64,000 nt of DNA, from NCBI GenBank assembly GCA_016702645.1, contig JADJDP010000004.1, positions 1-64,000 of the forward strand, written 5' to 3'. This DNA comes from Flavobacteriales bacterium (GTDB lineage Bacteria; Bacteroidota; Bacteroidia; Flavobacteriales_F; PHOS-HE28). Positions 34,454 to 43,329 of the stretch are shown here, piece after piece; the stretch's first letter is position 1; every line of letters starts with the position of its first letter. The notes under the pieces are model-generated. The model made no database searches. It saw only the letters and a list, made by a program, of their open reading frames with translations, and was not told the origin of the DNA. The translations under genes and the position numbers were made by a program.

Positions 34454-35659
34454 ATGAGCACTCCCGCCACCCAACGCACCGACCTCCTCGATGCCCTTCG
34501 TGGCTTCGCGCTCTTCGGCGTGGTGTTCTCCAACTACGCGGCGTTGGCCTATTGGCTGTTCCTCACGCCGGAAGAGAAGTCCGCGCTGCCGGGCTCTTTC
34601 CTGGATGCGCCGCTGCATTGGATCCACATGGTGCTGATCGACGGCAAGTTCTACTCGATCTTCTCCATGCTTTTCGGTATCGGCTTCGGGTTCTTCCTGG
34701 CGAAGGGCAACGATGGCCTGCTGCGTTTCTACCGCCGCATGTTCATCCTGCTGATCATCGGTTGGCTGCACCTGCGCTACCTGTGGAACGGCGACATCCT
34801 CTTCCTCTATGCCGTGCTCGGCCTTCTATTGCCGCTGTTCAGGACCGTCAGGGATCGCACCTTGCTCATCACGGCGACTGTGCTTCTGCTCATGCCACTT
34901 GCCATCGACACCCTGAACGTGATGACGGATGACGCCTTCGACCCGGGCGCATATCCACGCGACATGGCCGATGCCAGACTCGAAGAGCGCGGGCTTACCA
35001 AATTGGAAATGCGCCACACCGTGCTGAACGGCGGCCTGCACGAGTTCATGGAAAGTCGCAAGATCACCTGGCTCTGGCGCATGGAGAACCTGCTCGTCAG
35101 CAATCGCATCCCGAAGGTCTTCGCCATGTTCCTCATCGGCCTATGGGTGAGCCGTCGCAAGCTCTTCGTGAATCCCGGCGCGCATGCGCCGCTGCTCAAG
35201 CGCGTGCTGTTAGTCGGCGCAGTGATCGGCTTGCCGGGGTGCATACTCTCGCATTGGGCACAGGAGAACTTGGAGGAATTGCCGCTGGCCGAAGGCTTGT
35301 GGGAAACGTTCGGATACACCATCGGAGTTGTTCCGCTGGGCATGGCCTATGCCAGCGGTTTCGCGCTGCTGTGGACCAAGGAGTGCTGGCTTCGTCTGCT
35401 GAACGTGTTTGCGCCGATGGGCCGCATGGCACTCACCAACTACCTGATGCAGTCGATCATCGCCATCTTCTTGTTCACGGGCTTGGGCTTCGGTTGGGGC
35501 ACACGCGTGAGCGCGGTCACCTTCGAGTCGTTGGCCGTTGGCGTTTTTATCCTTCAAGTGCTCTGGAGCCAGTGGTGGCTGAAGCGCTTTCAATTCGGGC
35601 CAATGGAGTGGATGTGGCGGTCGCTGACGTATGGCAAAGTGATCGCGATGCGGAAGTGA
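34454..35659 (+). CDS. DUF418 domain-containing membrane protein (YeiB-like)
   Basis: This encodes a 401-aa polytopic protein. The family opening RTDLLDALRGFALFGV is at residues 8-23, followed by FSMLFGIGFGFFL and the C-terminal DUF418 block (APMGRMALTNYLMQSI, then FGPMEWMWRSLTYGK). It has about ten transmembrane helices. The family is related to acyltransferase-3-type membrane proteins; its function is unknown, perhaps envelope or transport related. It starts 18 bases after the agmatine deiminase stop. Confidence 0.9.
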   Translation: MSTPATQRTDLLDALRGFALFGVVFSNYAALAYWLFLTPEEKSALPGSFLDAPLHWIHMVLIDGKFYSIFSMLFGIGFGFFLAKGNDGLLRFYRRMFILLIIGWLHLRYLWNGDILFLYAVLGLLLPLFRTVRDRTLLITATVLLLMPLAIDTLNVMTDDAFDPGAYPRDMADARLEERGLTKLEMRHTVLNGGLHEFMESRKITWLWRMENLLVSNRIPKVFAMFLIGLWVSRRKLFVNPGAHAPLLKRVLLVGAVIGLPGCILSHWAQENLEELPLAEGLWETFGYTIGVVPLGMAYASGFALLWTKECWLRLLNVFAPMGRMALTNYLMQSIIAIFLFTGLGFGWGTRVSAVTFESLAVGVFILQVLWSQWWLKRFQFGPMEWMWRSLTYGKVIAMRK

Positions 35660-35697
35660 TCGCTTTTGCCGCCACTTGCTAGCTTTCCTCCATCACC

Positions 35698-38145
35698 ATG
35701 GAAGGTCTACTCGTTCTCCTCACCCTCACGCTGCTCGTACTTGTCATCATTTTGCTTGGCCGTTTCTCCGGCCTTGCGCGGGACGTGGGGCAGCTACGCC
35801 AGCAACTGAGTGAGTTCACTCACCGGGGTGCCAAGCCCGATGCTATGCCTCCGATGCAAGCACCCGCTGAGCCGCGGCCCGTGGTACCACCGCCACCCGT
35901 CATCACACCACCACCGACGCCGGGCATCATATCTCCACCGGTAGTTGCCACGGAGCCGGAAGTCCCAACCGCGGACGAAGAGGCGCTCGCGCGTATGCGA
36001 GCTGCCTTCCCGGACCCTGAGCCGGCCACCTCGGTGCGCGTCAATTTGAACAAGCCTCCAGTGGTACAAGCGCCCGTGGTGCGTCCGCCGGGTGCGCCAC
36101 CGCCACCTCCGCGTCCCGGTTTCTTCGAGCGTCATCCCGATCTGGAGAAGTTCATCGGCGAGAACCTCATCAACAAGATCGGCATCGCCGTGCTCGTGCT
36201 GGGCATCGGATTGCTGTTGAACTACGCCATCGGGAAAGAACTGTTGAGCACCACGGCACAGACGCTTATCGGGCTCGGCGCTGGCGGCCTGCTCGTGTTC
36301 TTCGCGCATCGCTTGCGCTTGGATTACCGCGCGTTCAGCTCCGTTCTGGTCGCAGGCGGCATCGCGATCTTCTACACCAGCATCTGGTTCGCGTTCCACG
36401 AGTTCCATCTCATCGGCCAGACACTGGCGTTCATCATCATGGTCGCCATCACCGGGTTGGCCGTTGCGCTCACGCTCGGCTATGACCGTAAGGAACTGGC
36501 GGTGATCTCGTTGCTCGGTGGCTTCGCAGCACCCTTCCTCGCCTCCTCGGGCGAGGGCAACTACAAGGTTCTCTTCACCTACCTGCTCATCCTTGATGCG
36601 GGCATGCTCGTGCTCGCCAACTACAAGAAGTGGTACGTGATCAACGTGCTCGCTTTCGGCCTCACCGCGCTCATCATGGCCGCGTGGGCTGTTGGTGGCT
36701 ACCCGAGCCTGGAGCCCCCTCCGTCGCTCATGGCCTTCACCTTCGCCACCGCCTTCTTCCTCGTGTTCTATGCCATGAACCTGCGCTACAACCTCAGGCA
36801 CCGGCATAGCTTCACAGGGCTGGATCACACCTTGTTGCTGGTGAACACCGGGGCGTACTACGCTGCGGGCATGTACTTCCTCGGTGATCGTGAAACGCGC
36901 GTCACCGGGCTGTTCACCGTATTGCTGGGCCTCTTCTATCTGCTCTTCGCGCTGTATTTCCACCGGCGGGAAGGAGTGCCACGCACGCTCAAGTTGCTGC
37001 TGATCGGCTTGGTGCTCACTTTCATCAGCCTCGCTGCACCGGTTCAGTTGCAAGGCAGCTATATCACGCTCTTCTGGGCCGCGGAAGCGGTCTTGTTGCT
37101 CTGGTTCGCGCACCGCACCGATCTGCGTTTGGTGGAACGTGGCAGCGTGGCCGTGACCCTGCTCATGCTCCTCAGCCTTTGGATGGACCTGCTTGGCCTC
37201 TATTCCACCACAGCGGATGTGCTCATGCGTCCGGTGCTGAACAAGGCGTGGATCACCGGCATGGCCTGCGCGATCTCCTTGGGAGCGACCACCTGGCTCC
37301 TTCGCCGGAGCGATCGCACCGTCGACCTGGTACCAGGGATCTCGCGCGGTGGATGGGGGGTGTTCACGCTGGTGATGGGCATCGTCGTGTTGTACGTGGT
37401 GAACATCCTCGAGCTACGTTACCAGCTCGTGCGTGTACTGCACCCTACGGTGGCGAACATCGCGCTCATGGGCTTCACCCTCCTGTTCTTGTTGGTGTTG
37501 GAGCGCTTCCTGCAACACGTTGCAAAGGCCGGACGCGTGGTGTTGTTCGGCTTGTTCGTTCTCGCGGCCGTTGTCTTCATCAGTGGTTACTACGTGAACA
37601 GCCGTGCGGCGCTCTGGTTGGTGTTCAATACGGAACAAGGACAAGGCTTCGTACTGCTGCATGCGCTCGCGTTCGTGCTGATGGTGATCACCGTGGTGCG
37701 CATCTCCCTCCACGCGCGTGAGGCGTTCGTGCGCCCTTCCGCCGTTTGGAACTTCTACCTCGTCACGATCTCCACCTTCCTCGTGGTGCTCGCCAGCCAG
37801 GAATTGGACCACGTCATGATCTTCGCGCAGCGCAGTACCGATGCGCTCACGGATGCGCGCCGGGTGGGCTATCCGATCCTGTGGGGCATCGGCTCCTTCC
37901 TCTTCATGTGGTACGGCATGCGTCAACGGATGCGCCTCCTACGCGTGATCGCCTTGTGCCTCTTCGCCATAACACTGCTGAAGTTGTTCCTCTTCGATCT
38001 GCGCAGCTTGAGCGAAGGCGGACGGGTGGCGGCCTTTATTTTCCTCGGCGCGCTACTGTTGGTGATCTCCTTCATGTACAACAAGCTGAAGGGCCTCTTC
38101 GTGGATGATGCAACGACCAAGAACGATGCTGGGCCTGCGGTGTAA
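35698..38145 (+). CDS. DUF2339 multi-helix membrane protein
   Basis: This encodes an 815-aa protein with an N-terminal anchor (LLVLLTLTLLVLVIILLG), a Pro-rich cytosolic or periplasmic linker (about 40-140), the family motif FIGENLINKIGIAVLVLGIG near 155 and more than twenty transmembrane helices to the end. DUF2339 proteins are uncharacterised but often paired with DUF3999 proteins, as here; the start of the next gene overlaps the end of this one. The pair may form an envelope complex. Confidence 0.9.
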   Translation: MEGLLVLLTLTLLVLVIILLGRFSGLARDVGQLRQQLSEFTHRGAKPDAMPPMQAPAEPRPVVPPPPVITPPPTPGIISPPVVATEPEVPTADEEALARMRAAFPDPEPATSVRVNLNKPPVVQAPVVRPPGAPPPPPRPGFFERHPDLEKFIGENLINKIGIAVLVLGIGLLLNYAIGKELLSTTAQTLIGLGAGGLLVFFAHRLRLDYRAFSSVLVAGGIAIFYTSIWFAFHEFHLIGQTLAFIIMVAITGLAVALTLGYDRKELAVISLLGGFAAPFLASSGEGNYKVLFTYLLILDAGMLVLANYKKWYVINVLAFGLTALIMAAWAVGGYPSLEPPPSLMAFTFATAFFLVFYAMNLRYNLRHRHSFTGLDHTLLLVNTGAYYAAGMYFLGDRETRVTGLFTVLLGLFYLLFALYFHRREGVPRTLKLLLIGLVLTFISLAAPVQLQGSYITLFWAAEAVLLLWFAHRTDLRLVERGSVAVTLLMLLSLWMDLLGLYSTTADVLMRPVLNKAWITGMACAISLGATTWLLRRSDRTVDLVPGISRGGWGVFTLVMGIVVLYVVNILELRYQLVRVLHPTVANIALMGFTLLFLLVLERFLQHVAKAGRVVLFGLFVLAAVVFISGYYVNSRAALWLVFNTEQGQGFVLLHALAFVLMVITVVRISLHAREAFVRPSAVWNFYLVTISTFLVVLASQELDHVMIFAQRSTDALTDARRVGYPILWGIGSFLFMWYGMRQRMRLLRVIALCLFAITLLKLFLFDLRSLSEGGRVAAFIFLGALLLVISFMYNKLKGLFVDDATTKNDAGPAV

Positions 38146-39349
38146 GGTCCTCTTCGTCGCGATCTTGTTCGCGAGCGTCTCCTGGGCGCAGCAGCCGCGT
38201 TGGAGCGCCTCCGTGCCGTCGGTAGGAGCGAAGGGTCTGCACGCCATCGTTCTCACACCAGGATTGCTCGGCGTTTCGCGCGCTGACCTCGGTGATCTGC
38301 GCCTGTTGGATAGCGCGGGCAACGAGGTGCCGTACGTACTTCGATCCTCGAAAGATGTCCCATCGCCCGAGTTCATCACGTATCCGCTGATCGAGAACAC
38401 GGCTTACGACAAGACCACGGTGGTGGAGCTTGAGCGCCCCGATGATCGCGTGCTGGAGGATCTTTCGATCTGGATCCGTCCGTTGGAGGACCAGAAGCGC
38501 TTGCGTGTGACGGGCAGCGATGATCGCAAGCAGTGGTACATGGTGAAGGACGACCACCTGGTGATGCAAGGGGCGATGGGAACGCCGCCGCGACAAGTGC
38601 TCATGCTGCGATTGCCACCGACGGACTACAAGTACCTGCGGATCCAGATGAACGATTCGCTCACACCGCCGATGCAGGTGTTGGGCGTGGGGCACTTCGA
38701 ACGAGCACTGGTTGAACCTCGCTACGTCACGAGCGAGAAGGTGGAGTGGAGCCAACGCGATAGCGCTTCGTTCTCGGTGATCAGCGTGCGGGGACCGCAT
38801 CGGTTGCTGATCGATCGTTTACGTTATGCCGTGTCCGATACGGGGAACTACTTCAGGCGTTGTACCCTCCGCACCTGGAGCGAGCATACGGAAGGGCGTG
38901 GCAGGAAGCAACATACTGTCCGGGAGGAACGAACCATCGCTTCGTTCGTCATTGGGTCCGACCGTGATCATGTCGCTGACATCCGGTCTGTGCGGTTGGA
39001 CAGCTTTGATCTGGTGATCGATAACGGCGATGATCGCCCGCTGCGTTTCACCGAACTGGAGTTGAGCGCACGGGAGCAGCTGATGCTCGCTCACCTCGTT
39101 CCGGGCATGAACTATCGGATCACGACAGGAGATGCATCCCTCGGACCACCGCACTACGACATGGCGCACTTCGAGCAGCCAACACCAGCAGGAACGATCA
39201 CACCCGGTGCGTTGGAAGCCCTTCCGATGGAAGCTGCGGCGGCTCCGCTCTTCGATCCATCGCAATGGTGGATATGGGCGGTGATCATCGCGCTCATGGC
39301 CGGTATGGGCTGGATGGCCTGGCGCATGCTGCCCAAGGATCCCGCCTGA
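38126..39349 (+). CDS. DUF3999-like envelope protein
   Basis: This encodes a 407-aa protein with a signal peptide (VLFVAILFASVSWAQQ), a long beta-rich periplasmic part (LGDLRLLDSAGNEVPYVLR, LSIWIRPLEDQKRLRVTGS) and one C-terminal transmembrane helix (WWIWAVIIALMAGMGWMAW). The start at 38126 overlaps the DUF2339 gene by 20 bases, and the in-frame ATG at 38105 is an alternative. The protein would sit in the inner membrane with its bulk in the periplasm, next to the DUF2339 protein. Confidence 0.82.
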   Translation: MLGLRCKVLFVAILFASVSWAQQPRWSASVPSVGAKGLHAIVLTPGLLGVSRADLGDLRLLDSAGNEVPYVLRSSKDVPSPEFITYPLIENTAYDKTTVVELERPDDRVLEDLSIWIRPLEDQKRLRVTGSDDRKQWYMVKDDHLVMQGAMGTPPRQVLMLRLPPTDYKYLRIQMNDSLTPPMQVLGVGHFERALVEPRYVTSEKVEWSQRDSASFSVISVRGPHRLLIDRLRYAVSDTGNYFRRCTLRTWSEHTEGRGRKQHTVREERTIASFVIGSDRDHVADIRSVRLDSFDLVIDNGDDRPLRFTELELSAREQLMLAHLVPGMNYRITTGDASLGPPHYDMAHFEQPTPAGTITPGALEALPMEAAAAPLFDPSQWWIWAVIIALMAGMGWMAWRMLPKDPA

Positions 39350-39356
39350 TCCGTCG

Positions 39357-39932
39357 CTAAGGAGGCAGCGGCCCGAAGTAGTGCACGCACGGTGTGCTGT
39401 ACCAAGGGCACTGTCCGTACATGGGGTATTCCACATGCAGGGTATCGCCACCTACGGTCGTGAGCACACCGAAGGGGCCGTGCAGCCAACGGCGCAAGCA
39501 CGCGGTGTCGATCGGTTCGGTGTACATCGCAGGCTTGGCGTGATCGCGCAGCAGCTCACGGTACTTGCGCTCGTCCACGTGATCACGATCGAGGAAGATG
39601 TAGTTGCCCGCAGGCAAAACCAGGTATCCGTTCCCGTCGCTGTTCATCAGGATCGAATCCAGTACCGGTTGCTGGATATCGTTGATGGCCACCCGGCCCG
39701 TGCTGTCCGGTCGCGCCGTGCGGATGTACATCCTCCCGCTCCATGGTTGCGCGCGCGGCATGCCTTCCGGTCCCGGGTCGGCACCGCCGCAATAAGGAGC
39801 CGTGTACGTACAGTGAAGATGAAGTACCCCCGTCCCCGAAGCCGCGCGGTCCGGATGCGTTCCGCCGTCCAATGAAGGGTGACGCGTTGCACAGGCGGCG
39901 AGGACGAGCGCTATTACGATCGTACGGATCAT
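39357..39932 (-). CDS. Putative lipoprotein of unknown function
   Basis: This encodes a 191-aa protein. The ATG at 39932 gives a short signal peptide with lipobox LVLAAC, followed by a mature domain with HCTYTAPYCGGADPGPE (paired Cys), IRTARPDSTGRVAIND and a Cys-rich end (YGQCPWYSTPCVHYFGPLPP). The pattern LPAGNYIFLDRD suggests a carboxypeptidase-like or Ig-like beta fold. I recognise no family. It starts four bases after the DinB stop, so it is the last gene of a RidA-DinB-lipoprotein operon. Confidence 0.72.
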   Translation of the reverse strand: MIRTIVIALVLAACATRHPSLDGGTHPDRAASGTGVLHLHCTYTAPYCGGADPGPEGMPRAQPWSGRMYIRTARPDSTGRVAINDIQQPVLDSILMNSDGNGYLVLPAGNYIFLDRDHVDERKYRELLRDHAKPAMYTEPIDTACLRRWLHGPFGVLTTVGGDTLHVEYPMYGQCPWYSTPCVHYFGPLPP

Positions 39933-39936
39933 CTTG

Positions 39937-40458
39937 CTAAGCGGTATCCCGCTCGACCAGCGCCTGATGATGCTGCACGTGATAGATGGTGAAGTAGAGC
40001 ATCTCGCGCACCGTGATCTTGCCCAACAAGGGATGTGGGAGCAGGTAGGAGTCGAGATCCGAGCCGGACCACTTGTCCAACCGATCCACAAGTGTGCCGA
40101 TGACGCGTTGTACGGATGCCGCGATCCTTGGCACCTCGGATGCCGTGATGACCGGTGGCACGAAGCGACCGGAAGCACGGCCACCATCGGCGAGCTTTTC
40201 CTTGTACCGTTGGACCAAAGCATCGTAGTCACGCACAGCACGGTTCGGCCTCCCGAAGCGCCAGCGCAGGAACCACTTGGGGACCATCAAGGCCATGGCC
40301 ACCGGCGCGGTTGCACGTTGGATGTGATCCACATGTTGCGCAGGTGTCCACTTGCCAGCGCGCGTCGCATCGAGTTGGGCCACCGGCAATGCCAGGATCC
40401 GTGCAAGGAACCGTTCATGGTTCAGTTTCAGTTCGGCTATGAGTTGCGCACGGTCCAT
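39937..40458 (-). CDS. DinB-family protein
   Basis: This encodes a 173-aa four-helix-bundle protein. The three-His metal site of the DinB/YfiT fold is visible as HVDHIQR (near 43) and the C-terminal YHVQHHQAL. Members are metal-dependent hydrolases or thiol S-transferases, and many are uncharacterised. It starts seven bases after the RidA stop. Confidence 0.85.
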   Translation of the reverse strand: MDRAQLIAELKLNHERFLARILALPVAQLDATRAGKWTPAQHVDHIQRATAPVAMALMVPKWFLRWRFGRPNRAVRDYDALVQRYKEKLADGGRASGRFVPPVITASEVPRIAASVQRVIGTLVDRLDKWSGSDLDSYLLPHPLLGKITVREMLYFTIYHVQHHQALVERDTA

Positions 40459-40465
40459 CGTTCGC

Positions 40466-40876
40466 TCAGATCGTCGCTATCACTTTGAGCTCGATCGCGA
40501 TCGGCGTGGGCAGGCAGTTGATCTCCAACGTCGTCCTGCACGGCGGGTCCTTTTCGAAGTACTCCTTCCAAAGGCGGTTGTAGGTCGGGAAGTCGTCCTT
40601 CATGTTGGTCAGGTACACCGTCACATCCACGATCTTCTCCCAGCTGCTGCCGCTATCCTCCAGGATCCACTTCACGTTCTGGAACACGCTGCGCACTTGC
40701 ATCTCCATGTCGTAGCTGGTGATGTTCCCGTTCGAATCCAGTTCCACGCCGGGTATCTTCTTCGTTCCACGCTCACGCGGCCCCACCCCGCTCAGGAAGA
40801 GCAGATCGCCCACACGCCGTGCGTGCGGATAGTGGCCGACGGGTTCGGGGGCTTTGTTGCTGCTGATGCTGCTCAT
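40466..40876 (-). CDS. RidA-family deaminase, similar to 2-aminomuconate deaminase
   Basis: This encodes a 136-aa protein with the RidA trimeric fold. It opens with PVGHYPHARRVGDLLFLSG and ends with the family block PCRTTLEINCLP followed by IAIELKVIAT; the Arg in CRTT is the substrate-binding residue. The ARRVG..LFLSGVGPRER start is closer to 2-aminomuconate deaminases of the kynurenine/2-aminophenol route than to housekeeping RidA. An ALDH8-like dehydrogenase at 51.5 kb would catalyse the preceding step. The specific substrate is inferred. It heads a minus-strand operon and diverges from LysE. Confidence 0.85.
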   Translation of the reverse strand: MSSISSNKAPEPVGHYPHARRVGDLLFLSGVGPRERGTKKIPGVELDSNGNITSYDMEMQVRSVFQNVKWILEDSGSSWEKIVDVTVYLTNMKDDFPTYNRLWKEYFEKDPPCRTTLEINCLPTPIAIELKVIATI

Positions 40877-40966
40877 GCGTTGTGGTTGTGCGCCTGTGGC
40901 TCGCTACGCGAAGATGCGACCGTCACGTCAATGAGGTCCGATCGATGCCCTGAGCTACTTTGCCGC

Positions 40967-41572
40967 ATGCCCTTCCTGGAAGGCCTTGCTTGGGGCTTGG
41001 CGACCGCGCTGTTGCTGGGCCCCGTCTTCTTCACCCTGTTGCGTGCTGCATTGGATCACGGCTTCCGTGGAGGAGCCTTGGTGGCGTTGGGCATCATCCT
41101 TTCCGATGTGCTGGTGATGGTTCTGTGCCTGTCGGGAGCGAGCCTTGTGGACCATGGAGCGATCGGCGAACGATGGATGGCGCTTGCGGGAGGCTTGCTA
41201 TTGCTGGGCATGGGCTTGCACTACTTGTTGAAACGGCCCAAGGCAGCAGCACCTGTGCGTGGTCTTCGTAAACGCGATGCCCTTGGACTGATCACCAGCG
41301 GCTTCCTGGTCAACTTCGTGAACCCCTTTGTCTTTGCGGTATGGGCCGGGCTGGTCCTGCATGCCACCAATGCGTTCGGTGAGGGGAGGAGCAGGGCCGA
41401 GTTCCTCCTCACCGTTCTCGTGGGCATCCTTGCCAGTGACCTGTTGAAGGCGTGGATGGCCCCGCGCTTGGCACGCTTGCTCTCGAGCGAGGTGTTGAAG
41501 TGGATCCATCGCGCGATCGGGTTGCTGTTGTTGTTCTCCAGCGCTCGACTGCTGTGGCTGGCTGCTGCCTGA
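40967..41572 (+). CDS. LysE-family amino-acid exporter
   Basis: This encodes a 201-aa protein with six hydrophobic helices. The family pattern GLATALLLGPVFFTLLRAAL at the N-terminus and the conserved FLVNFVNPFVFAVWAG in the middle identify a LysE/RhtB translocator, which exports amino acids. It lacks accessory domains. The ATG at 40967 is preceded by TACTTTGCCGC, a promoter-box variant ending six bases before the start. It is divergent from the RidA operon. Confidence 0.85.
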   Translation: MPFLEGLAWGLATALLLGPVFFTLLRAALDHGFRGGALVALGIILSDVLVMVLCLSGASLVDHGAIGERWMALAGGLLLLGMGLHYLLKRPKAAAPVRGLRKRDALGLITSGFLVNFVNPFVFAVWAGLVLHATNAFGEGRSRAEFLLTVLVGILASDLLKAWMAPRLARLLSSEVLKWIHRAIGLLLLFSSARLLWLAAA

Positions 41573-41592
41573 AGGCGTTGATTGGGACCGGC

Positions 41593-41600
41593 TAGATTTG
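41593..41600 (+). promoter_or_regulatory. -7 promoter box before the DUF1761 gene
   Basis: TAGATTTG matches TAnnTTTG and lies 23 bases before the ATG at 41624. Confidence 0.45.
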
Positions 41601-41623
41601 ACGGACCACCAACCCCATCCATC

Positions 41624-42132
41624 ATGCAAGTCAACTGGCTCGTCCAACTCCTCGCAGCGCTGATCCCCCTCGTGATCGGCTTCCTCTGGTACAACCCCAA
41701 GACATTCGGCAATGCTTGGATGAAGGCGGCCGACATGACCGAGGAGAAAGTGAAGGGGGGAATATGCCTCTGATCTTCGGGCTCACCTTCCTGTTCTCGC
41801 TCCTGCTGGCGTTCTGTTACAATGGCTTCGCAAATCACTGGGTGCAGTTCCAGACGTTCTTCCGCCCGGTGGCTGAACACGGCGTCGGTGTGGATGTAAC
41901 CACGCCATTCGGTACGGAACTGAAGGGATTGATCGACGCCTACGGCGAGCGCTACAGTTCCTGGCGCCACGGCGCGGTTCACGGCGTCATCATGTCGTTC
42001 ATGTTCATCCTGCCGGTGATCGTGATCAACGCCATGTTCGAGCGTCGCGGCTTCAAGTACATCATGATCAACTGGGGCTTCTGGGCCGTGTCGATCATGC
42101 TCATGTTCGCCGTGACCGCACAGTTCAGCTAA
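41624..42132 (+). pseudogene. DUF1761 membrane protein, frameshift in a G-run
   Basis: The first frame gives the family start (QVNWLVQLLAALIPLVIGFL, WYNPKTFGNAWMKAADMTEE) and stops at 41773. The second frame carries the rest (PLIFGLTFLFSLLLAFCYNG to the C-terminal helices ending TAQFS). The junction is six Gs at about 41755-41760. A seventh G would join the frames as VKGGNMPLIF. The protein would have four transmembrane helices, about 170 residues and unknown function. One missing base in a homopolymer suggests a read error or slippage rather than old decay. Confidence 0.8.
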
Positions 42133-42153
42133 GAGGATCCAGCACCTCTTGTG

Positions 42154-42177
42154 GAACGCGGGCCTCGGTCCGCGTTC
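42154..42177. terminator. Bidirectional terminator candidate
   Basis: GAACGCGGgCC and GGtCCGCGTTC form a stem between the convergent DUF1761 and YdjM-like genes. The T-rich tract after it is short. Confidence 0.5.
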
Positions 42178-42182
42178 TTCGT

Positions 42183-43328
42183 TCACTCACCTTTCAGCCG
42201 CACCCACAGCTCCTTGAAAAGTGTGCCGAGGTCCGCTCCTTGCGCGCGCTCCGGCGGGATCAGCTCCACGCGCAGGTCGCTATGCTCTGGGACGAGCAGG
42301 TACGAGAACACGAAGGGTTTGTCCGGCCCGGGCTCGCCCATCTGCCCGAAGCGCAGGTCGTTGAACACGATGGTGTCTCCCTGTTGCCGCACGATGAAGT
42401 TGTGGTCCGCAAGCACTTGCAGGCGTCGCACCTTCTCGTGTTCGGCCCAAGGCCCCAGGTTCTCCAGTCCCTTGTCCACGCGCACGAATTCCACTTCGGG
42501 CTTGGTGTCGAGCAATGAATGGTAGGCCAGTAGGTAATGGTCGCCCGCGTCTACGTTCACCGTCCAGAGTATGCTGTTGAAGGGTGTTGGGCGCGTGGAG
42601 AAGTCCGTGTACGCGATGTGCTGACGTTCCAGCGATGCGGCAATGGCGCCAACGGCCACGCGCTTGCAAGCGATGGTGAGCAGCATGTACGCTGAACTGA
42701 TCCCGATGCCGAGCCAGTTGACCCAGCGGCGTCGATCGCTATCACGGCGCATGAACATCACGGCACCCACGCAGATCATGAAGGGTACGGTGTAGAGCGG
42801 GTCCACCACGAAGATGTTGTTCCAGCTCAGTTTCCACGGGAGGGGCCAGAACAGCTGCGTGCCCCAGGTGGTGTGGCAGTCGAGCAGCGGATGCGTGACC
42901 AGGCTCCACCAGAAGAGCCAGCCCCATTCCTTGCGGGTGCCACTGTCTTCGTTGCGCTTCCTCCGGAAGATGAGCAGGACGATGCCTGCGCTGATCGCGA
43001 GCAGAATACTGCGGGTCACCCAACTCTCCGCGCCCTGTACGAAGGTGAGCGTCACCAACACGCTGAACAATGCAAGCAGCGATGCGGTGTGGCGCTTCAG
43101 CCAGAAAGCCAGCACGGGCGCCATCACCGCGCTGAAGAAGATGGAGTGCGTGATGCCGCGATGCAGTTCGTTCGCGCGCAGTGGATCGAAGAGCGAGCGT
43201 GCGAGCACATCGAGGTCGGGGATGGTGCCCGCGATGGCGCCCCATAGGATGGCCTTGTTGCCGACCTTCCGCCCGAGCACCGCTTCGCCCACTGCGGCCC
43301 CTAGCACGATCTGTGTCAGCGAGTCCAT
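42183..43328 (-). CDS. YdjM/LexA-binding-type membrane metal-dependent hydrolase
   Basis: This encodes a 381-aa protein. The N-terminus MDSLTQIVLGAAVGEAVLG, IPDLDVLARSLFD and HRGITHSIFFS (His and Asp metal-ligand candidates) identify the inner-membrane metal-dependent hydrolase family that includes YdjM. A second His cluster (THPLLDCHTTWGTQL) follows. It has four to five transmembrane helices, then a C-terminal soluble domain of about 150 residues. Family substrates are unknown. It directly follows the GNAT gene on the minus strand. Confidence 0.88.
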   Translation of the reverse strand: MDSLTQIVLGAAVGEAVLGRKVGNKAILWGAIAGTIPDLDVLARSLFDPLRANELHRGITHSIFFSAVMAPVLAFWLKRHTASLLALFSVLVTLTFVQGAESWVTRSILLAISAGIVLLIFRRKRNEDSGTRKEWGWLFWWSLVTHPLLDCHTTWGTQLFWPLPWKLSWNNIFVVDPLYTVPFMICVGAVMFMRRDSDRRRWVNWLGIGISSAYMLLTIACKRVAVGAIAASLERQHIAYTDFSTRPTPFNSILWTVNVDAGDHYLLAYHSLLDTKPEVEFVRVDKGLENLGPWAEHEKVRRLQVLADHNFIVRQQGDTIVFNDLRFGQMGEPGPDKPFVFSYLLVPEHSDLRVELIPPERAQGADLGTLFKELWVRLKGE

Positions 43329-43329
43329 C

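Noticed and set aside
35794..37113. 439-codon minus-strand frame
   Set aside because: It is antisense to the DUF2339 gene and lacks any signal or motif.
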